Position numbers and translations under genes: made by a program
Shown here: positions 23,310-33,342 of the stretch, piece by piece
How positions within the stretch are numbered: position 1 is the first letter of the stretch
How the letters are laid out: the number at the start of each line of letters is the position of its first letter
Assembly: GCA_029448655.1 (NCBI GenBank)
Contig: JACCLO010000003.1
Coordinates: 3,100,001-3,164,000, forward strand
DNA: 64,000 bases
From: Wolfiporia cocos
Taxonomy: Eukaryota > Basidiomycota > Agaricomycetes > Polyporales > Phaeolaceae
Direction: 5' to 3'
Notes under the pieces: generated by a model
Told to the model about the DNA's origin: nothing
The model's database searches: none
Seen by the model: the letters and a program-made list of their open reading frames with translations, nothing else

Positions 23310-24457
23310 GAACCAGCAGGCGACGCAGGATTTCCAGAGGCGAATACAAATGCTATTGGACGGTTTCTAAGCTACTTTACAAGGTAAGTAAGCTACTAGG
23401 AGCCGCCGCTAAAACTACATATTTATCTACTTATTGACTGGGATACCAGGGTACCTGAAAGAGAGCTCGTCATCAGCGATCAACGCTGAGTGGTCATGTC
23501 TAACACAAGAAGAACGGGGGCATGGTAAGGGGCGCCCTTGTCAGGACGCCGCGCGGAAGTTAGCCGACAGGTGTCTTCATCGAAGCGCACGACTTCCTTC
23601 TTGAAAGAGAGTCGGTGACTGCCAGCGCTTGACAAGCTGGGTCACATGGTTGGGAATAGGATACACAGCCCATTTCCTCGCGGAGATGAGCTGGAAAGTG
23701 GTCGCAGTATTACACCGCGACCGGTCCACGCTTTAGTGGTAAGGCTTGCCATCTATAGCCACCTGGGTGTCACATCAGGGCTAAAAAACCATCCATCGAT
23801 CTAGGATTGCGCATTCACGAGCGCTCCACACATCAAAGATGGTGGGCAACGCCGCATGCTTCCGGTGGGGCCCCAAATCCGTTTAACCCAGGCTCGCACA
23901 CCGAGCTGCCCGTAGGACTTACACTATTGGCTACCGCGAGTGACCTCGGCTGGTTTGACCTTGCGAGTCGCACCACCTCACCACTTGGATTCCCCGAAGG
24001 AGATCCCAAGCGGGCCCCTTACGCCTGGGGGGCGGCTTTGGAAGATTCCCACACCCAACTAAGGGAATACGCCGAAGCGCATATCCCTATGGGGATCCTA
24101 CTGGTAGTGTTGGGTCCCTGAACAGGGATTGCCAAGACAGGGGGCTGCGCGCACACAGGCAGACGGTCCCCTTTTCCCAATAGGCGGGTCTCAACCGCTG
24201 ACAGCCGCAACCTTGCCAGGAAGCGGCCGTCTCTCCTTAACCCTGGAGTCCGGGTTCGCAGGACCCTGCCACTGATTAGGCAAGCAGAGCCCCACTGGGT
24301 GGCAGCAGGCCGCTAAGCCCGCCGCCGATGTATCCCATATCCGCAACCACGGAGCATACATCCCCTTTGCAGGGGAGTAGCGGCCCCTGCGCTATCTCAG
24401 ACACCTGTTGGAGGAAAAACCCAGGCGCCACCAGTTAAGGAGGCGCAGGGGGGTAGG

Positions 24458-24470
24458 TAGTTCTATTCTT
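24458..24470 (-). other. Self-priming (primer-binding) site of element A
   Basis: Plus-strand TAGTTCTATTCTT, one base from the 5' LTR (starts 24472), is the exact reverse complement of 24595-24607 in that LTR (13 bases). The base that differs from element B (C here, A there) is matched by the complementary change in the LTR segment, which is strong evidence for real pairing. Confidence 0.85.
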
Positions 24471-24471
24471 A

Positions 24472-25547
24472 TGACACAGATGGCTCTGTGGGACTCACCA
24501 AGCCAGTATCCTGCGATGAACTAGGCGACTTAGGTGAGGAAGAGGTTATCAGACGCAATAGGAGGTAGGAGGTTCTTCTACGGCATACGCCGAGAAGAAT
24601 AGAACTAAGGTTATAGGCCGTCAAGGCCCTACTTATATACACATATATAACGGGTCATGTGCTACTGTATAGTGCATGCCCGATAAGGAGTGTGGGCTTG
24701 GTTGCCATAAGGGCGACCAAGTGGTACGACTACTCTACAAAGGCCGTGACCCGCCGGTAATGGCCGAGCCAATGGTAAAAGAGAGAGCGTGTGGTCTCAT
24801 CGTTAGATGGACATGTGAATGCGGGCGCAGCCCGGGTATAAGGGATGCCGGTTGCCGGATACCGTGAGGTATAATGGCGATTGGCCGGTCATTGTGTGCT
24901 GACCAAGGCGGAACGCTGAGGTCGTAGTGCTATTGGTCCAGCAGGTACCGTAGCATGTGATATGTCCGGACCGGATGGTTACCGGAACATATGGTGGTCT
25001 TAGCCGTAAGGCGAGGACCGGTGTTTGGGCAACGCCGTGATGGCAGAAGCCCGGGACTTGGAGAACCCCGAGTCCGTGGGATGGCCGAGAAGGCCGAGCC
25101 TATAGCGATATTGCCTTGGTGCTAATATAGTGCTATTTGGCCGTGTTGCCATTATTATGCGAAGGCGTGGCGCGCCTGAGGTGCCATTGTGATCGAGGAT
25201 CTTATGGCAGTGGGAAGCCGTGAAGGCTGACCCAATAGTACAAGGCCGCGAGGCACTGTTTGTAAATGTGGACATTATTATGCGAGCGTGCCGCGCTCGG
25301 CCTATCATTATGATCTAAGATCTATGACGTGGCTGGTCTTGCTCTGACGGGCGAGACCATATGGTTTGGCGTGAGCCAAGCGTTAGCTAAACGTGAGCCA
25401 AGGGTTACACTTAGCGTTAGCGAGGCGTGAGCCAAGCGTGAGCGTAAGTGTGAGTGGCGTAGACGACTTGTAGTTAGACGTATAAATCCCAGGTAAATTG
25501 CTATAATCATAGGAAAAATGCTGTAAGCCCCAGATAAATCTGTGACA
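24472..25547 (-). repeat. 5' LTR of element A, with TATA box and RNA start
   Basis: 1076 bp. TATATAAG (minus) is at 24632-24639 and the RNA start lies near 24607, 32 bp downstream. A leader hairpin lies at 24573-24599: TTCTTCT/AGAAGAA and CGGC/GCCG around an ATAC loop, overlapping the self-primer segment. Confidence 0.9.
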
Positions 25548-25554
25548 ACCAAAT

Positions 25555-26602
25555 TGACACAGACAATAACTAAACTCACTCTAACTGTGACGGTGAAGGT
25601 CTTGTCAGGCAGATAGAGGCTATACAAGAGAGTAGAAGTGTCAATAGTAGGCAGAGGCTGTTTAGGCCGTAAGACTGTAAGTCGAGGTGAATAGAACTGA
25701 GGTGTAAGCGCCTCAGACTACCAGTATATATACATGCTATGTAGGACCCCTAACACTCCATAGGCCCAATGGTACCTAGTATCAGTAATCCTACATGTGA
25801 TCTATCAGTAAGCCCGGGTGACACAGACTCACTGTCTGTGCGACCCCTGGGCTCAGGGGGATCCATACAGGCCTGCAACGAGGCTACAAGGTACCGCGCC
25901 AGCGCTGAACGCAGAGGCTCATGCACGCATGTCATACGTCGAGATAGCAGCGGCGGCTCACAGTCAAGTCAGACGAGATATGGGCCCCGGGCCAGTAGAT
26001 CACACAGCTATAAGCGAGTAAGGGGAGATCCCATTGTCGAGAATCTAAGAGATGGGGTATTAACCCACATCTCGTCGTAATATATACATGAGCGATGAGC
26101 TAACTAGTACTACCCTAAAGAGAGGGCCTGTGCGCCGTATCTAATGGGTCATGTGCTAGTGACGCTACATGTAACTACTGTGACCATATGTGATGTACCT
26201 AAGGCGCGCGCTACCCTACAGCGCTAAACTAGTGGGTCAGATGATCTAGATGGCATAGAACGGAGCGCTGGAGGTGGCTAAGGACTAGAGAGGCGCGCGC
26301 GCACCTAGCGGCGCCCATAGAACCTATAGCGAGGGATGCCAGAACCCCCCACCGGGAATTCTGTGACACCGGGCGTCACCTGAGGCTCTCAGTCATCCTG
26401 CACGTGACTTGTCACATGCTCAAGAATCCGGACTAATGTAATAGACCCCAATGGAACTTTCCAGAAGGTTCCAGGTCTAGAACTCATGGACCTCCTACCG
26501 TATCTATAAGTACCTATCTACTTGGACTTATACGTGATAATGCTAGAATAATACGTAGAAGTCTAGGAAAAATGACTAAAAATAAGGAAAAAATCTGTGA
26601 CA
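25555..26602 (-). repeat. Solo LTR (~495 bp net), perfect TSD CAAAT, with a nested LTR
   Basis: Plus-strand TGACACAGACAATAAC...AAAATCTGTGACA, flanked by CAAAT (25550-25554 and 26603-26607). TATATATAC lies near 25725. The minus strand has CAGTT followed by CTATTC at the RNA start (GAATAGAAC at 25689-25697), the same self-primer core as the ~1-kb family. It is inserted in the Plavaka-type gene right beside element A. Confidence 0.85.
25821..26368 (-). repeat. Nested solo LTR, ~560-bp family, perfect TSD CCGGG
   Basis: Plus-strand TGACACAGACTCAC...GGAATTCTGTGACA, 548 bp, flanked by CCGGG (25816-25820 and 26369-26373). Opposite orientation to copies 1-541, 1159-1725 and 7371-7936. Confidence 0.88.
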
Positions 26603-27126
26603 CAAATAGCCCAATGTGATGGGAGTGTAGTCTATCAAACAACAGAGCACTGTGTACGTTCGTATTTGCGATCTTCCAGAATGAGTTCTGAAGAAAAATT
26701 AGTAATGTGCTAGTATAAAAATGCGATGCAGTAATTGATACCTTGATTGGACGAAGCCCGTATGGCTTCAAAATGGCCTCTCGATCAACCTCTGTACCCA
26801 TACTTCTAGCGTGCTTCACAAGTTCTGCAGAACCTATCGCTGTACAAAGCGGCCACTCCACACTAGTGTCTGCGAGTTTCACACTAGGTACTAAACATAC
26901 TGGACATGGGCAATTTCCTTTCAGTCCTCATATAAGAGCCATAAAGCATCTAACTCTTTGACCTGAGATTATGGACATACAGATTAGATTAAGAACTCAC
27001 TGCTCCTCATAGTCCGTGGAAAGAATCAAAATAAATACGAATAGCCACCTCACAATCCCATCTGCGCGTTCAACGTGATATCCCGACTTCGAATGGTGTG
27101 CGACATTCTCCATGAATACCAGAAAC
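26603..27126 (-). pseudogene. Middle part of the Plavaka-type transposase gene
   Basis: From the LTR at 27127 leftward, the minus strand continues the frame broken at 29264: VAHHSKSGYHVERADGI, then RWLFVFILILSTDYEEQ ending at a splice-donor-like GTGAGT. Further left is FWKIANTNVHSALLFDRLHS with an intact-looking frame to about 26514. These match my recollection of the central portion of Plavaka-type transposases (GYW..DG..R.LYP.ILILSADYEEQ and FDRLH). The piece is bounded by LTR insertions on both sides. Confidence 0.65.
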
Positions 27127-27278
27127 TGTCACAGATTTATCTGGGGCTTACAGCATTTTTCCTACAATTATAGCAATTTATTCAGGATTTATACGTCTAA
27201 CTACAAGTTATCTACGGGTTAACTCCCATTGCCACCACGACAAGTCCTTAACTGGGTTTATCAACCACATGACCATGC

Positions 27279-27808
27279 TGACACAGACCTGTGTCATCCC
27301 ACAACCACCCGTGCCCTATAGCCTCCCAGCCCTAACTCCCCTACATGCCGCCTTTCAGATACCAGAGGGCCCAACGATGCTTGAGGCTGGTCGAAGGGTA
27401 ATCCTAAGGCACTACAGCAGGGTCGAGGTTCTCCCAGGCTAGTTGTCAAAGGGTAGAGCACGCAGAGGGGGAATTGCAAGTAAGGGGGCCTAAGCCCCAG
27501 AGGTAGATTGAGAAGTCTGAGGAGTACGCCTCAGACCTTCTAGCTTTTAAGTACAGGAGTAGCGCTGTATCTACCAAGTCCTAAGCTGGCCCTAAAGCGA
27601 CATGGCCTGTGCGCATGCGCCTAAACGTCAGGGGACTAGACCGCTACATAGAAACCCTGTACCCTAGTCATGTTACATACGGGTTATCTTATCTGCTACT
27701 CAACCAAGCACGCAACTATCTATACATCACGTGACCTGAATACTTAAAGTCTTTAGTTCGACACTGAGAGGGGGCATTCGCCTGGGTCACGATAATAAAA
27801 CCGTGACA
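27279..27808 (-). repeat. Nested solo LTR, ~530-bp family
   Basis: Plus-strand TGACACAGACCTGTGTCATCC...AAAACCGTGACA, 530 bp. The flanks CATGC (27274-27278) and CACGC (27809-27813) agree at 4 of 5 bases. Homologous to 9800-10327 in reverse. Confidence 0.85.
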
Positions 27809-28085
27809 CACGCCTAACAACACTACGTCACAAGACTAATGACATCATCACATTATCATCGGTAACCACACGGTCCGATATCCACAATATGTCATATACG
27901 TCTAGACAATAGCAACGTCACAGGCTACGTCACCAGTCTCACCTGTAAGAGCTAGACCATCCACATCATAAGGTCCTAGACCACAATGACACTTCAGGCG
28001 CGCCACGCCTTCGCATAATAATGGCAACACAACCAAACATCGCCGCAAGGCAATGTTCTATTGGATCGGCCTTCTCGGCCTTCCC

Positions 28086-28626
28086 TGTTACGGATCGAAT
28101 ATCCGTTCAACGCAAAATAACTAAGTCGAGTTACTCAGCGTATCGAGTAGCGCGCTACCCGTCAGACTCTTCTGAGTCAGAGCGTCGATATACAAGCTGC
28201 AGGCTTAATTGCTTAAGCCCTTGAGAACGAGTATAAGATCCTTGAATTCAACAAGGTCGAGCTGAGGAACTCAACCGATATTTACATCAGGTTATATACT
28301 GCGATCCGTTAATCGGGGTCATAGTGTCTTTGGTACTACTACTATTAAGTCCGTCGAGCTAGCGGTATAAGTAATAAGGGAGAAGCGTTGCGGTTGAGCG
28401 CAACAAGGGATGAAACACGGAACTACTGTGGTTGGACACAGAATATCAGCTAGAACGAGATGCGGACACGGAGAGTGGGCATAGGGTTGTTATACATGAA
28501 ACAGGGCCTACGGTTGAGTGGAGGCCCCCTAGAAATAGAGCGCTGGGTACAGCGGTTGAACGCTAAGTCCTCATACACAGTGAGGTGTCAAACGAATATA
28601 CGAGTGTACCTGGTAGAACTGTAACA
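28086..28626. repeat. Nested solo LTR of a distinct TGTTACGG...GTAACA family, TSD TTCCC
   Basis: Runs from TGTTACGGATCG to AACTGTAACA, 541 bp, with a perfect flanking duplication TTCCC (28081-28085 and 28627-28631). Its ends differ from the TGTCAC families around it. No TATA box is obvious, so its orientation is uncertain. Confidence 0.8.
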
Positions 28627-29263
28627 TTCCCACGGGATCGGTACATACCAATCCCCGGCTTCTGCCATCACGGTGTTGCCAACCTCTGGGCTTCTGCCAT
28701 CACGGCGTCACCCAAACACCGGACCTCACCTCACGGCTAAGTCCAACACATGCCCCGGTAACCTTCCGGTCCGGGCATATAACATGCTACGGTACCAATT
28801 GGTCCAATAGCATAACGACCTCGGTGCCTCACCTTGGTCAGCACACAAAGACCATCCAATAGCCATTATACCGCAAGGTACCGGCGTACAGCTTCCTCTA
28901 TACCCAGACTGCGCCCGCGTTTCTAAGAGATAACAACCCAAACCCTCTCCTACTATTGGTGCGGCCATTACCGGCCCACAACGGCCATTGTAGATAGGGT
29001 CCCAAACAAAGCAGATAAGATAAGCTTCGCCACTTGGCAAAACCACATAACCCGGTAAGATAACGACTAGCTAGTAGCATGTGCCCTCCCGATAAACATG
29101 TATATAAGCATTAGGCTAGACACCATTAATGCTCAGTTCTATTCTTCTCAGCGTCCGCCATAGAAGGTCACTCCACCCGTCTGCTGCTCTGGTCTTCTCC
29201 TCGCCAAGTCACCTTACAACCTTAAGGTTTAGCCTTGGTGAGTCCCACAGGAGATCTGTGTCA

Positions 29264-30559
29264 GAAACCCCTTATGATAGACCACACGTTTGAAATTAAC
29301 GAAACCGGTCTTTTCATCTTCAGCGGTGTCATTGTCCACCTTGAAAAAAATGAGAACAGGGACTTATAATTTACATTGGAACTTACAATTGGCAACCAAC
29401 CCACAACACACCCTCCACCAATTCCCTCACCATTTTGGATCTCAGCAGGAAGGTGAGCCACTCGAGTGATGACAGGATACCCCTTCTGCGTCCCAAACGT
29501 CAATAGTTTTGTCTTATCTGCATAAATAATAAGGCCAAAGGCCGTCACGCCTGAAGGAACCTGAGACTAAAAGTGAATTCAATGTTTCATATTAGGCAGC
29601 ACTAGAAATATATTTACCTGGACTTCCCAGAGTCTATCTCCCGTCCATGGCTCATGGTAGAATCTCTCCCACTCCGATCCGGTGTGTTTGTAGAGTCTAG
29701 TTGGTGTCCAATTCCAATGCCTTGACAATGCAGGATTCTGTAACAGGTCAAGTATCCAGTGCCAAGTATTGTGTCCATAGACGTTGACGCTGCATATCTC
29801 CTTTTTGTAAGGCACTTTGATGGTATGTTTCTTAAACTATGCGACAGTATTAATATAAGACCACATAACATTGAGCTAGAACACTCACAGGAGTTAACTG
29901 GTGTGATGCCGCATCCCAAATCTTGCGTAACTGAGCTTCACTCATCAGCAAGAATTTCATGTCTCCCAAAGCAACTGTGTTAATCAATCTGATGAGTGAA
30001 TTTATCTCTTTTCTCTTGAGAGAAGACTGAAGCGCTATTTCTGCGAATTCAAAGTCTGCGCAAGTCTGAAACGGCTCCCATGGTGTCTTTGACCTTGGCG
30101 GAGTTGGGGGTTTATTATCTTCTTTTCCGTAGTCTTCAAAAGCCTGAACACACCTTGGAATGTAGCTGGATGGATGATATTCAGTCATAATGTCGTCCTT
30201 ATCTGGCAGCCATGCCGATGTTGATGCAGGCTCTATAGTAAGCGGCGAGTCTTAGCTTCGGGCATATCCAGGTACGGATAACTCACCTTGCATGGCAATG
30301 TCATCATCACCTTCCCTTGGAGAATCTCTATCCGTACATGTGTCTATTCACAACACTGTATTAATTATGTTACCCAATGTGTATCATCTGAATCTGACCA
30401 ACCAATAGTGGGATGATCAAGGGAACATGAGGCAACTGTTAGATGTCAAGGTCAGTAGGTAATTCACTGCATCATCACTCCATGAAGGCAACATTCAAAA
30501 TTGATAGTACATCTAGAAAGAAACACTTACTGTGGTCAGCTTGAATCCTAACACTGAGG
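29264..30559 (-). pseudogene. N-terminal part of a Plavaka-type transposase gene
   Basis: Minus-strand frames with short introns between them read: MTEYHPSSYIP, KTPWEPFQTCADFEFAEIAL (30188-29850); YGHNTWHWILDLLQNPALS, HEPWTGDRLWEVQ (29815-29579); IIYADKTKLLTFGTQKGYPV, ITRVAHLPAEIQNGEGIGGG, CVVGWLP; then VNFKRVVYHKGF, where the LTR 27127-29263 interrupts (up to 29264). This series is characteristic of Plavaka-type DNA transposases of mushrooms. A one-base frameshift near 30240 (LPDKDDIMTEY lies in frame only after it) suggests decay upstream. The N-terminal end is separated by the LTR 30560-31467. Confidence 0.75.
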
Positions 30560-31467
30560 TGTCATGGATCTCCTTGTGACGTCTTATCTCTAAGGTTCAA
30601 GCTTGTCGCACTAGACTTAGGCCACAATCCAACTAGGAAGCGGCTTATTCAAGGCAAGCAGGTGGCAAAGAGGTAAAGGGTGGAGAGGAAATAGGGAAAG
30701 GGGAAACGCCCCCAACACTCATAGTAGAATGCTTAGAGTATTGAGTCTAAGGTTTTAGACCCTAGACCACCTGGTTATATACATGTCTGAGACCTTGTAC
30801 TACTGGTAGAAGTGTCTACCCTAAATGGTAGATGGTCTGTACGCATATGGTCATGTCATAATTGCCTGTAATGGCATCATAATGAGGTGATAGTGGTGCA
30901 ATAAGGTACCTTTGTCTATCTTTAACCTGGTTTGTAAGGTAAATGCTATTGTTAGCATTGGTTTGTAAGTAATGACCTCAGAACCACATCATGTGTGATG
31001 TCATAGTGGATCTGTGGTCTAGATGATGATATCATATAGTTCTGGCCTCTTTGATATATGTAATACCTGTGAGAGGGGTAACTATGTAGATAAGCTACAG
31101 CCTTAGGATTGACCGATCTAAGTATAGGCTCCTAAATATAAGCCTGATGTCATAGACTGGACCTGTATGGGCCCTGATGTCATAATGATGTGGGTTACTC
31201 TGGACTCTTGATGATGTCATGCCTCAGGAGGCCTTTGATGACTAAGTCCTTAACCAGATAAGATCTTGAGCACCTGACAAGGCACCTGTGGTGGTGCCTA
31301 GTGCCACTATCTAATCTAGAAGTTTGGTAGGTCATGTGACCTCAATTCAGTAGGTCACATGACTTGATAACTTTTGGGATGCTGTAGCGCCTTTAGTTAT
31401 AAGCCTAGTACCCGAGTATAGGGGTCTGGAGGGCTAAAATGGGGGTTGCACGAATAAATCTGTGACA
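30560..31467 (-). repeat. Solo LTR, ~800-900-bp family
   Basis: Plus-strand TGTCATGGATCTCC...AATAAATCTGTGACA, 908 bp. The flanks TGAGG (30555-30559) and CGAGG (31468-31472) agree at 4 of 5. It shares the AAGG...GGAAACGCCCCC and TATATACATG layout with 8025-8827. It interrupts the 5' region of the transposase gene. Confidence 0.7.
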
Positions 31468-32209
31468 CGAGGTATGTTGGCGGAGGTGCTGTAATCCAAG
31501 GAAAGGGATTTGCGGCTGAATATAGATCTTAGGAAGAAGTAAATACAAGTGCAAGCAAAAAACGTACTGTCAATATCTGAAGGAGAATCTTCGACTCCAC
31601 TTCGAAGACGCGCGGTCAGTTCTTGCTCTGCTACATCTTGCCTGCATTTTCTCATATGGCTGCCTCAGCTGCGAGTCTTGAAAACACCATGGCAGATATC
31701 ACAAGTAAATTTGCCGAGGGACAGGTAACGTCCAGTAGGGTTCGGCTTTGGTGCCCTAGGCATAACGGCTGAGAAGAAATGTAGACTAAGATACTCTGAA
31801 GTCACACAGTGCAATAATATTTTTGTCACCGTGCTTGATCACGTTTCGCTGATTCCAATCGCGCTTTGCCGATTCCAATCGCGTTGCAAGATAGTTTCAT
31901 CCACGTGGTCATAAAATCAGAAGGCCTTGGCAATTTTGCGTCATTATTGGAATCGTCCCACGTGGTACCTCAATTGAAATTATTTATTTATTATCTCAAG
32001 CTAGTTACAATTGACAACAACCAATCCCAATACTGTTTCAATCGGCCCACATTGCAACGCTCCCCGGATTTTTCCAACATAGTAGTCTTATATGCACACA
32101 GCAGAGGTATGGCATTAAAGAGGGATGTAACAAGCTTTGCTGGCAACTTACTGGGATTGTAAGGGGTTGTTGACAGGCAAGAAGCAGGCTAATCAAGCTA
32201 GAGATAACT
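31468..32209. other. Gene remnants between LTRs
   Basis: Two weak signals. A minus-strand frame starting at 31655 (MRKCRQDVAEQELTARLRS) stops at an intron-like GTACGT near 31570 and may be the first exon of the transposase gene. A plus-strand frame (MAASAASLENTMADITSKFA) ends at a GTAACG near 31724. Near 31840-31880 the phrase GATTCCAATCGCG is tandemly repeated. A 98-residue plus frame at 31866-32162 has no recognisable motif. Confidence 0.3.
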
Positions 32210-32467
32210 TGTCACAGTTAATGGTGAAAGCCTAACGTTACCTGAAAGGGAACGTAACTAGTGATGTTACGGAGCTATGACTATGGAGAGACCACACTGG
32301 GGGAGCACCGCTATGAAAGTAGCGCCCAGCGTGGGAATATGAACTGCACATATAGCAAGTCCCGCCTATAACAGCTGAGCTGTTATAGTGGCCCTTTTGC
32401 CTAAGGGGTGTTGGATGTCTGTCCCCATGGAACTGCCGGTCTGGGACTGCCAGTTGGTACCGTGACA
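32210..32467 (-). repeat. Small solo LTR (~258 bp)
   Basis: Plus-strand TGTCACAGTTAATGG...GTACCGTGACA. The flanks TAACT (32205-32209) and TAGCT (32468-32472) agree at 4 of 5. The last ~130 bp (element start) match 917-1040 in reverse, including a CCTATAACAGC..GCTGTTATAG hairpin. Confidence 0.65.
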
Positions 32468-33036
32468 TAGCTGGACTAGAAACAAAGTGAATAGTTCTAA
32501 GGCAATTATGTCTTAGAGGTCAAGCTTATATACATGGGTTGCAATGACCAGCAATGGTCTGCCCTAAAGCTAGATGATCTGTGCGTGAGCCAGTAATAGC
32601 AAGCGTGCACTTGTTTGGGTGCCAGGTAATGGGCGATCCAATCATATATGTGCTTTGGACTGTAGGTCCATATTTGTGCTTTGTGGCAACAAATATTAGT
32701 CATCAGGTCATGTGCATTTGCCCAGACCACTGATGTAAACCAGCTTAGTAGCGTGTTAAGATGTGTCTGGTTGTCAGGTGACTGTGTAGGTCATGTGTAC
32801 CTAATGGGGAGGGGCAACCTCAGTTCGAAATGTGTCCCACAAAATGATTAGGTTAAGCTCCTGTCACTGCCAAATCCATGCATTGGGGATTAGATAGACG
32901 CTAGGTGACGTTGACATGCCGTGACATGCCGCTGTCAGAGGCTGTTCATGGCCTGTCGAGAAAGTGGCATTGCAGCATCGCTGAGTGAAATACATGTAAC
33001 GTTATGTCAAGAAAGCTATCCGTAAGCTATATGAGA
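32468..33036 (-). repeat. LTR remnant with a promoter-like segment
   Basis: GCTTATATACATG near 32524-32536 (minus-strand TATATAAG) and the preceding AGTTCTAAGGCAATTATG resemble the TATA/RNA-start layout of the other minus-strand LTRs. Clear termini were not found; the small LTR 32210-32467 is probably inserted into this older copy. Confidence 0.4.
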
Positions 33037-33342
33037 CTAATTGTCATCACTACTCAGGTCTTCGTCAACAACTGGAGTCTCCACTAGTCCTACCTCTGCT
33101 TGTGCCATTATCCCTGCACGTTCGCTCTCTGGCCTCCCATTGAAGTGTGTAAGAGCATTTCTAAGGGCCTTGATCTTCTCTGTCCTCAGCTTTTGCATCG
33201 GTATGAGCTTGTCTACATCGTGCTGCCTGTGCTGATAGGGTGGTAAGCAGCTTGCCTGATTTAAAAGGTGATCATGAGCTGACTGTAATTGCACAGAAAA
33301 AGCTATAGACCGTTCAAAGAGAGGTCTCAGAAAACACGACAC
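33037..33342 (-). pseudogene. C-terminal fragment of an unrecognised protein
   Basis: A 101-residue minus-strand frame has normal protein character: hydrophilic helices (LIPMQKLRTEKIKALRNALT) and an acidic C-terminus (VVDEDLSSDDN) before a stop at 33037. No upstream exons could be joined to it. It is surrounded by repeats, so it is probably a captured or decayed gene end. Confidence 0.4.

Larger units (their letters stand above)
13299..25547 (-). mobile_element. Element A: complete non-autonomous LTR retrotransposon, interrupted by element B
   Basis: LTRs 13299-14374 (3' in element sense) and 24472-25547 (5') are both exactly 1076 bp; I saw four base differences, at 13411-13412 and about 14214-14218 compared with the other copy. 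The internal sequence is 14375-15599 plus 21828-24471, about 3.87 kb, with no gag, protease, RT or integrase frame. Orientation is set by the TATA box and RNA start in the LTR, a polypurine tract next to the 3' LTR and a self-priming site next to the 5' LTR. Flanking ACCA occurs on both sides (13295-13298 and 25548-25551), a 4-bp match rather than the usual 5. It is inserted in the Plavaka-type transposase gene. Best described as a LARD-like derivative that needs proteins from another element. Confidence 0.85.
27127..29263 (+). repeat. Solo LTR, ~1-kb family, perfect TSD GAAAC, hosting two nested LTRs
   Basis: Runs TGTCACAGATTTATCTGGG to CTGTGTCA, flanked by GAAAC (27122-27126 and 29264-29268). 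Removing the nested LTRs 27279-27808 and 28086-28626 with their duplications leaves about 1056 bp, the normal size of this family. TATATAAG is near 29101 and GTTCTATTCTT near 29136. It splits the transposase gene exactly between VNFKRVVYHKGF and the sequence at 27126. Confidence 0.92.
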
